Shown here in pieces: positions 1-7,550 of a stretch of DNA of 64,000 nt (the first letter of the stretch is position 1; the number at the start of each line of letters is the position of its first letter). Under the pieces are notes generated by a model. It searched no databases and was not told the DNA's origin. It saw only the letters and a list, made by a program, of their open reading frames with translations. The stretch is from Vannielia sp. (lineage in GTDB: Bacteria > Pseudomonadota > Alphaproteobacteria > Rhodobacterales > Rhodobacteraceae), in assembly GCF_029212645.1 (NCBI RefSeq), contig NZ_JARGND010000005.1, positions 1-64,000 on the forward strand, read 5' to 3'. The position numbers were made by a program, and so were the translations under genes.

Positions 1-170
1 CCCAGAAGCGCATCATACTCCAGCCCCTCGCGGGCCAGAACGCGCAGCTTGTAGTTGAACAGATCATTGACCTTGTCGGTGCCGCTGAACGCCACCAGTA
101 GAAGATGATCCTTGCCCAGAACCGTCTCCACCCGACCCAGGTTATTGTCCTGGGTATAAATTCCGTCCAT
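1..170 (-). CDS. vgrG: VgrG-like type VI secretion tip protein, 5' end only
   Basis: The first 56 codons run off the left edge of the window, starting from the ATG at 168-170 on the minus strand. The translation begins MDGIYTQDNNLGRVETVLG and continues with a segment of the type LLLAFSGTDKVNDLFNYKLR. That matches the N-terminal beta-barrel of VgrG spike proteins, where a Phe-Ser-Gly segment precedes a conserved 'LF.Y.l' stretch and a 'DALLG' element. VgrG trimers tip the type VI secretion needle and carry effectors. Only the N-terminus is visible, so effector extensions and trimer domains cannot be judged. No other T6SS gene is present downstream in this window, so it may belong to an orphan vgrG island. 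Confidence 0.72.
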   Translation of the reverse strand, partial: MDGIYTQDNNLGRVETVLGKDHLLLVAFSGTDKVNDLFNYKLRVLAREGLEYDALL

Positions 171-520
171 TCCCAAATCGCCCCGATACCAAACTGATGC
201 CGCTTATAATGGCGGCGAAACGCGGTTAACCAATGGCTGGAAGATGACCTTGTTTTGTCGGGAGTTCAACCTTCGGGTGATTGGCGCGGCCAAGCGCCTC
301 AATCTACCCCGCCAACACCGCGCAGCCCCACAATGCGCAGGCTCCCGCGACCGCGCTGACCACAAACCCGCCATTCAACGGAGATCGGGCAATGACGGCA
401 ATGTCCGCTCACCTGACCTCCGCGCTTCCTGCGTTGTAGGTCCGGTCTGGGTAAGAATTGCTTGACGTTTGGGTCAATATTGCATGACGCGCCCTTCTGA
501 TCTGATTCAGAAAATCCGGT
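171..520. other. 350-bp intergenic region upstream of vgrG
   Basis: No convincing gene lies between the broken gene ending at 521 and vgrG starting at 170. The short open frames here have no ribosome site or recognisable content. The region holds an inverted repeat TTGAC-N6-GTCAA at 462-477 that could be an operator. A 15-bp stretch at 239-253 also occurs inside the dispersed element at 20014-20150. The vgrG promoter probably lies here, but no clear -35/-10 pair was found. Confidence 0.4.
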
Positions 521-1050
521 TTATCGAGTCAAAGGTGTGCGACGTTCCACACTCCAAGGCTGCTCACGATGCACCAGCGTCGAGCCTGTCGCCTGCTCAA
601 TGGCGTCAATCTGCCCCTCTACGCTCGCCGCCGTGTAGCCGTCACCGGGGGTGATCAAATGGGCAATCCGCGTGCCGCCTGCGCCGTCAAAAAACCCGAT
701 ATGGCACCCCGAAATGCGCCCCGTCGCCACCCACTCCACCGTGTTATCAAGCGCACAGGAGGAGGTGCCCCAGCCCTTGGCCGTTGTGCCGCCCCCCGCC
801 CCGGCGCCATTGCCAAGGTAGGGACTCCACAGCCCATCGCCCTGCGGATCAAGCACAAACCGCAGGCGGCCGGTTTGTGCATCCCAGGTGGCATCCACCC
901 GGTAGAATTGCTCCATCACATCTGCATCTACACATCTGCATCTACAGCGGTGCCGGGATGGGACGGCGCGTTCAGGCGGAAGTTGAAATCAAAGCTCTTT
1001 ACCAGCGAAAAGCCAACCCCGAAGGTGGCATCAAGGGTTTGCGCATCCAT
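521..1050 (-). pseudogene. hypothetical gene split by a 14-bp tandem duplication
   Basis: Two minus-strand open frames join into one protein if one copy of a 14-bp direct repeat is removed. The upstream part starts at the ATG at 1048-1050, with GGAG about ten bases before it, and reads MDAQTLDATFGVGFSLVKSF to a TAG at 928-930. The downstream part starts near 919 with MEQFYRVDATWDAQTGRLRF and ends at 521. Removing one repeat copy gives an in-frame VDADVMEQFY junction and a protein of about 170 residues. The family was not recognised. Its place between an enoyl-CoA hydratase gene and vgrG leaves a link to type VI secretion possible but unproven. Re-initiation at 919 could still give a 132-residue fragment. 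Confidence 0.55.
918..945. repeat. perfect 14-bp tandem duplication
   Basis: ACATCTGCATCTAC occurs twice head to tail, at 918-931 and 932-945. Its length is not a multiple of three, so on the minus strand the second copy shifts the reading frame and exposes a TAG after VDADV. Removing one copy restores one continuous frame. Confidence 0.9.
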
Positions 1051-1146
1051 TGCAGGCTCCAATGCTTTTGGTCGGGAATAAAGCCACCCGAGCGCCCGCG
1101 CCACCCAACCTCCAGCCAAATTCAGGCCCAACCACTCGCCCTATGG

Positions 1147-1923
1147 TTAGCGCCCTTCAAACCGCGGCGCGCGCTTTTCCAGAAAGGCCGTCACCCCTTC
1201 GTGGAAATCCGTGCTGCTGCCGCACACGCCCTGCCCTGCGGCTTCCACCGCAAGCTGCTCTTCAAGCGTGTTCTCATAAGACGCCCGGATCGCCTGCTTC
1301 ATCTGGCGGTAGGCCAGCGTAGGCCCCTTGGCCAGATGCGCCGCACGTCCGCGCCAATGCGCCTCAAATCCATCATCCGCCACCGTTTCCCAGATCATCC
1401 CCCAGGCTTCTGCCTGCCGCGCTGTGATGGAGTCCGCAAACAGCGCCGCCCCCATCGCGCGCGCAAAGCTCACCTGCTTGGGCAGCCACCACGTTCCGCC
1501 CGCGTCGGGCATAAGGCCAATGCGGGCAAAGGCCTGGATGAACGTGGCGCTCTCGGTGGCAATCACCACATCCGCCGCCAGCGCAAGGTTGGCCCCCGCC
1601 CCCGCCGCCGCACCGTTCACCGCCGAAAACGTTGGGATGGCACAGCCGTAAATCGCCTTCAGCATCGGTTCATATTCGTCGATCAGCGTGCGTTCCATAT
1701 CGCTGTCTTCAATCGACTGCCCCTCAACAAGGTCCTGCCCCGCGCAAAAGGCCCGCCCCTGCCCGGTCATCACCAGCACCCGCGCCTCTGCCTCTGCCGC
1801 CTTGATCGCATGGAGCAACTCGGCCCGCATCTGCGCATCGAGGCTGTTCATCTTTTCCGGGTAAGACAGGGTGATAACGGCCACGCCGTCCTTCATCTCA
1901 TATGTAATGCGACCGTAGGTCAT
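1147..1923 (-). CDS. enoyl-CoA hydratase/isomerase, PaaG-like
   Basis: The 258-residue product is a full-length crotonase. It has the acyl-CoA-binding stretch AFCAGQDL near residue 60 and the oxyanion-hole region AVNGAAAGAGANLALAAD near 105-122. The motif GLMPDAGGTWWLP near 139-151 resembles PaaG, the 1,2-epoxyphenylacetyl-CoA isomerase, more than ordinary hydratases. The Asp in PDAGG is the acid/base position of PaaG-type enzymes. No other paa gene is in the window, so the substrate is uncertain. The gene follows ccmH on the same strand after a 73-bp gap. A general role in fatty or aromatic acyl-CoA breakdown is equally possible. Confidence 0.85.
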   Translation of the reverse strand: MTYGRITYEMKDGVAVITLSYPEKMNSLDAQMRAELLHAIKAAEAEARVLVMTGQGRAFCAGQDLVEGQSIEDSDMERTLIDEYEPMLKAIYGCAIPTFSAVNGAAAGAGANLALAADVVIATESATFIQAFARIGLMPDAGGTWWLPKQVSFARAMGAALFADSITARQAEAWGMIWETVADDGFEAHWRGRAAHLAKGPTLAYRQMKQAIRASYENTLEEQLAVEAAGQGVCGSSTDFHEGVTAFLEKRAPRFEGR

Positions 1924-1996
1924 GCGCGGCTCTCCCTAAGCAATGTCAGGGGGCAGCATAAGGAACTCTCTGGCTCACAAAAGCCAAAACCCGGCG

Positions 1997-2458
1997 TCAC
2001 TTCTCGCCAAGAAGCTCCGCAAGCCGCGCCTCTTCGTCAGGCGCCAGCCCATCGGGGCCTTGCGCCTTCGTGCTGCGCCGCCGCTGCGCCACCAATGCAA
2101 CCAGCAAACCCAGCAGCAAAAGCACCGGACCGGCGAGCCAAAGCACCCAGTTCCACCCCTTTACGGGCGGGTTCATCAGAACAAACTCACCGTAGCGCGC
2201 AAGGAAATAGGCCTTCACCTCGTCGTTGGTCTTTCCCTCGGCGATCAACTCACGCACCTTCGCACGGGCATCGCGTGACCAATCCGCGTTCGACGATGAA
2301 ATAGCCTCTGCCTGGCACTTCACGCAGCGCAGCTCATGGTCAAGCTGGCGCGCCCGCGCCTCCAGCGCCGGATCGTCCAGCATTTCCGACGGGTCGAGCG
2401 CCAGCGCCGGCAACGCCAGGGCGAAGAGCGCCGCGATGAGCCACAACGCCCGCCTCAT
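1997..2458 (-). CDS. ccmH: cytochrome c-type biogenesis protein CcmH
   Basis: The 153-residue protein has a signal-like N-terminus (MRRALWLIAALFALALPALA). The conserved LRCVKCQ motif follows, with Cys45 and Cys48. A helical periplasmic region comes next, then one C-terminal membrane segment (about residues 100-120) and a short charged tail. CcmH uses the CxxC pair to keep apocytochrome haem-binding cysteines reduced for the CcmF ligation step. The ATG at 2456-2458 overlaps the ccmF stop (ATGA), so this start is preferred over a longer open frame reaching into ccmF. Translational coupling with ccmF is likely. Confidence 0.95.
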   Translation of the reverse strand: MRRALWLIAALFALALPALALDPSEMLDDPALEARARQLDHELRCVKCQAEAISSSNADWSRDARAKVRELIAEGKTNDEVKAYFLARYGEFVLMNPPVKGWNWVLWLAGPVLLLLGLLVALVAQRRRSTKAQGPDGLAPDEEARLAELLGEK

Positions 2459-4428
2459 TCTGCGGGCACCTCGGCCCGGCGCACCTTGCGCGCCCCCGCC
2501 GCCACCCGAAAGCGCCGGTCGGTGAGTGAAAGCAGCCCGCCAAGCGCCATCAGCGCGCACCCGGCCCAGATCCAGCTTGCGAAAGGTTTGATATAGGTCC
2601 GCATCGCCCAGCCCCCGCCCTGTTGCGCATCGCCGATCACCACGTAGATATCACGCCACAGCCCGTTGTGAATGGCGGCCTCCGTGGTTGGCATCGCCTG
2701 CACCGGATACACCCGCTTTTCCGGGTGGAGCATGGTGATCAGCGCGCCATCCTTCTCAACCGTCACCGGGGCCGTCGTGCTCATGTAGTTCGGCCCCTGC
2801 TCGCGCACCACCTCGCCCAGTGTCAGCGTCAGCCCGGCCACCTCAAACGGCTCGCCCACATTGGCCACGCGAATATCCTCGCTCTGCCAGGCGGTGATCG
2901 CCGCCACCCCAAGAATCGTGATCCCAAGGCCGGAATGTGCGGTAAACTTGCCCCAATCGGCCCGTGTCAGGCGGAAAAGCCGGGCAATCCGGTTGCCAAA
3001 GCTGCCCCGTCCGGTGCGGCTGAACAGGTCGGTCAAGCCGCCCGCGATGATCCACACCGCCAGCCCCACGCCCACCGGCGCCAGCGCCGAGCGGCCCGTT
3101 TGCACCGCCCAAACCAGCACCAAAGCGGCGAGCGCCACCAGCGCCGCCGGGATCAACTGCTTGATCACCCGCCCCAGCTTGGCCCGCTTCCACGGCAGCA
3201 TCGCGCCCACCGGCAAGATCACCGCCAGCGCCACCATGAAGGGCGTGAAGGCCGTGTCAAAGAACGGCGCCTGCACCGATAGCTTGCGCCCCAGCGCCAG
3301 CTCGGCCACCAGCGGCCAGATGGTGCCCACGAACACAAGGATCGAGGCAACCGAGAGCAGCACGTTGTTCAACACCAGCCCGGTTTCGCGGCTCGCCAGC
3401 GCAAAAACCCCCTTGGCCTCCATCGTGCCCGCCCGCAGCGCATACAACACAAAGGCGCCACCAACGAAAAACACAAGGATACCAAGGATATAAACGCCCC
3501 TCTCCGGGTCATTCGCAAAGGCATGCACCGAGGTGATAACCCCCGAGCGCACAATGAACGTGCCGATCAGCGAAAAGCCAAAGGCGGTGATCGCCAAAAG
3601 GATCGTCCAGGCCTTCAGCGCCTCCCGCTTCTCAACCACAATGGCCGAGTGCAGCAGCGCGGCGGCAAAGAGCCATGGCATGAAAGAGGCATTCTCGACC
3701 GGGTCCCAAAACCAGAAACCGCCCCAGCCAAGCTCGTAATAGGCCCACCAGGAGCCAAGCGCGATGCCGATGGTCAAAAACACCCAGGCCGCCAGCGTCC
3801 AGGGGCGCACCCAGCGCGCCCATGCGGCATCCACCTTGCCTTCAATCAACGCGGCAACGGCAAAGGAAAAGGCCATCGAAAGGCCCACATAACCAAGGTA
3901 CAAAAACGGCGGATGAAAGGCGAGGCCCGGATCCTGCAACAGCGGGTTCAGGTCCTGCCCATCCAGCGGGGGCCGTCCAAGGCGCAAACACGGGTTCGAG
4001 GTGAGCAGGATAAAGCCGTAAAACGCCACCCCGACCGAGGCTTGCACCGCCAGCACTCGGGCGCGGAACGTGTCCGTCAGGCGCTGCCCAAAGGCCGCCG
4101 CCGCCGCGCCAAAGGCCGCAAGGATCAAAACCCACAGCAGCATCGAGCCTTCGTGATTCCCCCACACACCGCTGATCTTGTAGAGCATGGGTTTCAGCGT
4201 GTGCGAGTTCAGCGTCACCAGCCGAAGCGAGAAATCCGAAACGATAAAGCTATAGGTCAGCGCCGCAAAAGACAGGCCAACCAAGAGAAATTGCAGCAAA
4301 GCGGCAGGTTCGGCCACCGCCATCCAGCCCGGCCATCGTTTGCCCGCCCCGATCAGCGGCACCACGGTTTGCACAACCGCCACAAGGGCAGCGAGGATGA
4401 GGGCGAAATGTCCGAGCTCTGCTATCAT
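2455..4428 (-). CDS. ccmF: haem lyase CcmF (cytochrome c maturation)
   Basis: This 657-residue polytopic membrane protein matches the usual CcmF length. It carries the tryptophan-rich WWD signature GWGGFWFWDPVENASFMPW about one third of the way in, with conserved His residues in periplasmic loops and many transmembrane helices. CcmF attaches haem from CcmE to the CxxCH of apocytochromes, working with CcmH, whose gene overlaps its stop codon. No ccmE, ccmG or ccmI gene is adjacent here, so the remaining ccm genes must lie elsewhere. The cytochrome c at 58124 would be one client of this system. Confidence 0.97.
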   Translation of the reverse strand: MIAELGHFALILAALVAVVQTVVPLIGAGKRWPGWMAVAEPAALLQFLLVGLSFAALTYSFIVSDFSLRLVTLNSHTLKPMLYKISGVWGNHEGSMLLWVLILAAFGAAAAAFGQRLTDTFRARVLAVQASVGVAFYGFILLTSNPCLRLGRPPLDGQDLNPLLQDPGLAFHPPFLYLGYVGLSMAFSFAVAALIEGKVDAAWARWVRPWTLAAWVFLTIGIALGSWWAYYELGWGGFWFWDPVENASFMPWLFAAALLHSAIVVEKREALKAWTILLAITAFGFSLIGTFIVRSGVITSVHAFANDPERGVYILGILVFFVGGAFVLYALRAGTMEAKGVFALASRETGLVLNNVLLSVASILVFVGTIWPLVAELALGRKLSVQAPFFDTAFTPFMVALAVILPVGAMLPWKRAKLGRVIKQLIPAALVALAALVLVWAVQTGRSALAPVGVGLAVWIIAGGLTDLFSRTGRGSFGNRIARLFRLTRADWGKFTAHSGLGITILGVAAITAWQSEDIRVANVGEPFEVAGLTLTLGEVVREQGPNYMSTTAPVTVEKDGALITMLHPEKRVYPVQAMPTTEAAIHNGLWRDIYVVIGDAQQGGGWAMRTYIKPFASWIWAGCALMALGGLLSLTDRRFRVAAGARKVRRAEVPAE

Positions 4429-4559
4429 TCATCGCTTCTACCCCCTTGCGACGCCGCCGAAAATCCCCCTGCGCTCACCCGTCGCAGGCTTGTGATCCGC
4501 GCCGCCCCCATTCCACCCTCGCAGGATGGGTGAAACCCACCGCACCCCACGCCCAAACC

Positions 4560-4982
4560 TCACCCCAAAACCGCCAGCGCCAGCGCCGCCGCCGCCACCG
4601 CGCCCCCCAGCACCGAAAGCAGCGCTACATCGCCCAGCCCAAAGGCTTGGCGGATCGCTTGCAGGTGCAAAAGCGTGCCGGTGAGGTAAAGCGCCAGCGC
4701 CCCCAGCGCCGTTGGGTGGGCCGGCATCACCGGGCCACCCGCCAGATCAGCCGCGAGCCAGCTGCCCACCAGTGCCGTAGCCCCGGCCCAGGAGAAGGTC
4801 ATCGCCAGCGCCAGCGGCGTCGCCTTTTCTGACCAAAGCCACAAAAACGTGGCCGACACGCCCGCGCCAAGCACCGTAAGCGCCGCGCGCACCATGTCCT
4901 GCGCCAGTGAAAGCCCCGCCGCGCCCGCCAGAACAGCCATTAATCCAACGCATGAAGAAAAGATCACAAGCGCCTGTTTCAT
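4560..4982 (-). CDS. small polytopic membrane protein, unknown function
   Basis: The 140-residue product is almost entirely hydrophobic, with four or five predicted membrane segments from residue 3 to the C-terminus. It shows no catalytic motif that could be recognised. Its ATG overlaps the stop of the 41-codon gene upstream in an ATGA arrangement. It therefore looks like the last member of the cassette that begins with the muramidase at 6445. A 131-bp gap separates it from ccmF. It could be an accessory membrane component of the lysis cassette or an unrelated gene captured by it. Confidence 0.75.
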   Translation of the reverse strand: MKQALVIFSSCVGLMAVLAGAAGLSLAQDMVRAALTVLGAGVSATFLWLWSEKATPLALAMTFSWAGATALVGSWLAADLAGGPVMPAHPTALGALALYLTGTLLHLQAIRQAFGLGDVALLSVLGGAVAAAALALAVLG

Positions 4983-5104
4983 TTCTGTAAAACCTCTTTC
5001 AATGCCATATCCAGCCGATGCGCCGCATCGCGGTTACGATCACTCTCGCGCTCCATCTCGCGCCCCAGCAGCACCCGCCGGATCACCCGCTCCAACCGGC
5101 TCAT
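4979..5104 (-). CDS. 41-residue basic/acidic helical protein in lysis cassette
   Basis: This very short gene encodes MSRLERVIRRVLLGREMERE and a further 21 charged residues ending DMALKEVLQK. Its ATG (5102-5104) overlaps the stop of the 64-residue gene, and its stop overlaps the start of the 140-residue gene, both as ATGA. The precise double overlap is the main evidence that it is translated. The sequence is strongly amphipathic and probably a single helix. It has no recognisable family and could be a regulator or partner of the holin. Confidence 0.6.
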   Translation of the reverse strand: MSRLERVIRRVLLGREMERESDRNRDAAHRLDMALKEVLQK

Positions 5105-5295
5105 TCCTTCGCCCCCCGGCCGGGCAGGCGCTCACGGATGAGTGTCGTCAACTCGATGATGATCTCGGTGTTGCGATGCAGCGCGGCGCGGGTCGTTTCA
5201 TCCTTTTTGTGGTCCTTGAAGAGCAGGAAAAAGACCAGCAGCACCCACGGCCCGTGCTCGGTGATGATGCTCACCCAAACGCTGTCGGGGATCAT
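5101..5295 (-). CDS. 64-residue single-span membrane protein in lysis cassette
   Basis: The product has one predicted membrane segment (about residues 14-26, GPWVLLVFFLLF) after a short N-terminus, then a charged tail rich in Lys, Asp and Arg. The start ATG overlaps the holin gene stop and the stop overlaps the next gene, so translation is probably coupled across the cassette. One span with a charged cytoplasmic tail is a layout shared with antiholins and spanin-like factors, but no family was recognised. Confidence 0.7.
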   Translation of the reverse strand: MIPDSVWVSIITEHGPWVLLVFFLLFKDHKKDETTRAALHRNTEIIIELTTLIRERLPGRGAKE

Positions 5296-5843
5296 CGGCC
5301 GCGGTCCTCCGACCAGTCCTGAAGCGCCGGGTTGGGCGAAAGATCCGCCTCCAACTCCGGCGGGCGGCCCGCGCCCGCCTCAAGCGCCTTCAACGCCGCC
5401 ATATTGGCCTGAACCTGCGGCACCAGCGCTGCCGAAGCGGCGATAGATCGTTGAAAATCCTGTCCTTTCACCTGATGGCGCGCCCCAAAGTAAAAGCTCA
5501 CGATCGCGCCCATCAGCCACCACAGCGGCTGTGGCACCAGCGCGATCCCCTGCATCCGTGCGGCAAACCACATCGGATGCACCAGCGCCGAAACGAAAAG
5601 GCCAATAGTGCCAAGCGCCAGCGCCGGGCGCGGCACCCGGTTCAACCCATCCATGAAGCGATCAAACCAGCCCTTGCGCTCCACCATGAACTCGGCGGCA
5701 AACTGCTCCAGCGCCCGCGCCTGATAGTCCGCCGAGCGGGCCGCGCCCGCTTCGGCGTTTTCGCGAAACACCTCCACGGTTTCCGCCACAACATTGCGCC
5801 CGCCGCCAAAGAGCGAGGTAAACAGCCCCTGGATCAGCCCCAT
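5292..5843 (-). CDS. 3TM-type holin family protein
   Basis: The 183-residue protein has an amphipathic N-terminal half (a Gly-rich start, then charged helices). Two hydrophobic segments follow near residues 75-95 and 102-120, and a soluble acidic C-terminus. This is the layout of the 3TM holin family found beside GH108 muramidases in Rhodobacterales. Holins form the membrane lesion that releases the endolysin. The ATG lies inside the 3' end of the muramidase gene (10-bp overlap), giving an endolysin-holin pair. A homologous pair in Rhodobacter capsulatus is known to release gene transfer agent particles. A role in GTA or prophage release is inferred from this pairing. Confidence 0.82.
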   Translation of the reverse strand: MGLIQGLFTSLFGGGRNVVAETVEVFRENAEAGAARSADYQARALEQFAAEFMVERKGWFDRFMDGLNRVPRPALALGTIGLFVSALVHPMWFAARMQGIALVPQPLWWLMGAIVSFYFGARHQVKGQDFQRSIAASAALVPQVQANMAALKALEAGAGRPPELEADLSPNPALQDWSEDRGR

Positions 5844-6445
5844 TTTGCCACCCGCGCCCGGTGCTCCGCCTCGGTCAAATGGTATTTCGGAGAGATGAAT
5901 TCCTCGGCCCGCGTGATCCAGCCGCCCTTGCCGCCATCGCGCCGGCGGGCATATTTGCGGCTCGCCGGGCGGCTATCGGCCAGGGCGTAGTAGTAGTTGC
6001 GCCGCGCAATGCCATAGGCATCCGCCAAATGCGCCGGGGCCTCATCAAAGGCCTCCCGCGCCGCCGCAATGGTTTGCGGGCCAATCGCCCCATCCACCGC
6101 CGCCGGGTGGCCCATGCGTGTGAGCAGCCGTTGCAGGATTTTCACCGCCTGCCCGCCCGCATTGACATACATGTCAAACACGCTGGCTTGCAGCACCTGC
6201 GGCAGGGCCGCAATGCCGGGGCGGCGAAAGTAATGTTCCACAAATATCCGCTGCGCCTGTGCCGCGCTCAGCCGCTTCAGATCACGCAGGGTAGAGCGTC
6301 CATCGCCGTCCACATCCACCCCAAGGCGGCGCAGCGTGCGGTAGGTTACACCATGTTTGGTGGCCCCACCGGGATCATCTGGGTCATTAACGTAGCCGCC
6401 TTCGCGGGTGACGATGTCACGGGCAATTTCTTCGACAGAAAGCAT
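5834..6445 (-). CDS. holin-associated N-acetylmuramidase (GH108 endolysin)
   Basis: The 203-residue protein opens with a GH108 catalytic domain containing VTREGGYVNDPDDPGGATKH (residues 12-31). The Glu of REGGY is the expected catalytic acid, and the DPGGATKHG stretch is a family hallmark. The C-terminal half (about residues 85-170) is the peptidoglycan-binding region with the AVDGAIGPQTI motif. The enzyme cleaves the glycan strand. No signal peptide is visible, fitting holin-dependent export. It lies downstream of zapA in the same direction with a 131-bp gap, and no phage structural genes are near, which fits a domesticated lysis module. Confidence 0.9.
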   Translation of the reverse strand: MLSVEEIARDIVTREGGYVNDPDDPGGATKHGVTYRTLRRLGVDVDGDGRSTLRDLKRLSAAQAQRIFVEHYFRRPGIAALPQVLQASVFDMYVNAGGQAVKILQRLLTRMGHPAAVDGAIGPQTIAAAREAFDEAPAHLADAYGIARRNYYYALADSRPASRKYARRRDGGKGGWITRAEEFISPKYHLTEAEHRARVAKWG

Positions 6446-6576
6446 GAGAGCCTCCGGGTGTTTCCTCGAACCACCTCAAAAGCTCTCTGATTTGCTTTAA
6501 GATTTATGAAGCCGCGCGAACGCCCGTCGCAAACTGCGGCATTTCACCTTTGCTTCAAACCCTTATCGGGCGACCT

Positions 6577-6969
6577 TCAACCAGCCTTTTCTTCCGCCTG
6601 CGCGGCCAGAGCCTCGGCGCGGGCGGCCAGTTCGGCCAGCGTTTCGGTGATCTGCGGCGGGATGACAGGCACTTCCACGCGCTGCGGCGCAGGGCGCGGC
6701 ATGGTGCGCATCTCCTCGATCAGCTTCTCCTGCGCGGCCAGCTTTTCCTCTGCCGCATTGGCCTTTTCCTCAAAGGCGGCGGTGCGGTCCGCCAGCATCA
6801 GCCCGGCCATCAGCAGCATCCGCGCCTCGGGCAACCGCCCGATCTGGCCCACCAGCGTGCTGGCCTCGCGGTCCAATAGCTTGGCCGCCGATTGCAGGTA
6901 GTGCTCTTCGCCCTCCTGGCAGGCAACCGAAAAGCTCCGCCCGCCGATGGTGATTTCAACTTCAGCCAT
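6577..6969 (-). CDS. zapA: cell division protein ZapA
   Basis: The 130-residue protein starts [20 protein letters not shown], the small beta-strand N-terminal domain of ZapA. A long helix follows, and then a C-terminal coiled coil rich in Ala and Glu. ZapA binds and bundles FtsZ filaments at midcell. The chosen ATG at 6967-6969 overlaps the end of the upstream coiled-coil gene, which is preferred over a longer frame start at 7008. The order coiled-coil gene then zapA beside transketolase is common in Rhodobacteraceae. Confidence 0.9.
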   Translation of the reverse strand: MAEVEITIGGRSFSVACQEGEEHYLQSAAKLLDREASTLVGQIGRLPEARMLLMAGLMLADRTAAFEEKANAAEEKLAAQEKLIEEMRTMPRPAPQRVEVPVIPPQITETLAELAARAEALAAQAEEKAG

Positions 6970-7324
6970 GCGATGCGCCCTCCCCAACCAACGGCTCCAG
7001 CGCGGCAATCACCGCGTCCAGTTCTTCACGATCATTGGCCCGCAGGCTCTTCAGCCGTTCTGCCTCTTCTTCAAGTTCGGATATCCGCTCCTGCTGGCGC
7101 TCTTTCAGCGCCTTCATCGCGTCCACCCGCTCGCGCAGCTGCACGTTGACCGTTTGCTCGGCCTCCAGCGCCTGCTTGAGTTGCACCACCTGCGCCTCCA
7201 GTGCGGCGCGGGCCTGTTCTTCCTCGGCACTTGGCGCGGCGGCCGTATCATAAGAGGCCACGGCGCGCCCGATCCGGTCCATCGCCGCTGTCAGCCTGCG
7301 CTCCAGCCCTGTCACATCATTCAT
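6962..7324 (-). CDS. coiled-coil protein upstream of zapA
   Basis: The 120-residue protein is predicted to be a long coiled coil from about residue 30 to 110, with regular heptads of Leu, Val and Ala between Glu and Arg residues. It has no enzyme motif or signal peptide. It overlaps zapA by eight bases and so is almost certainly co-translated with it. A role in division-ring assembly, perhaps as a ZapA partner similar in idea to ZapB, is an inference from this position and from its coiled-coil nature only. Confidence 0.85.
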   Translation of the reverse strand: MNDVTGLERRLTAAMDRIGRAVASYDTAAAPSAEEEQARAALEAQVVQLKQALEAEQTVNVQLRERVDAMKALKERQQERISELEEEAERLKSLRANDREELDAVIAALEPLVGEGASHG

Positions 7325-7550
7325 TCTGCACGTCCCCGCGGCGTGGATCGCCGCTCATCTTATTGCCTCACCTGTCACGCAGGGCCCGGCCCCGAATCGA
7401 CACCGCACCCCTGCGTCACCCAGTTTAACCACGCGACCCGCATTTTGCCTCCCCTTTCTTTTCATGCACTTACCGTCCTGCCTTGAACTTGGCCCTAGGG
7501 CTGCTATCAGGGCTGGGATTTTCGCGCTCCCCGGTGCCTCGGGGCCAACG

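Noticed and set aside
239-253. 15-bp match to the 137-bp dispersed element
   Set aside because: Only GGAAGATGACCTTGT is shared. The surrounding bases do not match and no terminal repeats are present, so it is not called a copy.
784-2304. Long plus-strand open frame opposite the enoyl-CoA hydratase and ccmH
   Set aside because: It lies antisense to well-supported genes and is Pro/Arg/His-rich, as expected of a GC-rich shadow frame. No ribosome site or family.
6446-6576. Possible 6S RNA gene downstream of zapA, its usual site in many proteobacteria
   Set aside because: The 131-bp gap is short for 6S RNA, and no characteristic closing stem and central bubble could be drawn with confidence.
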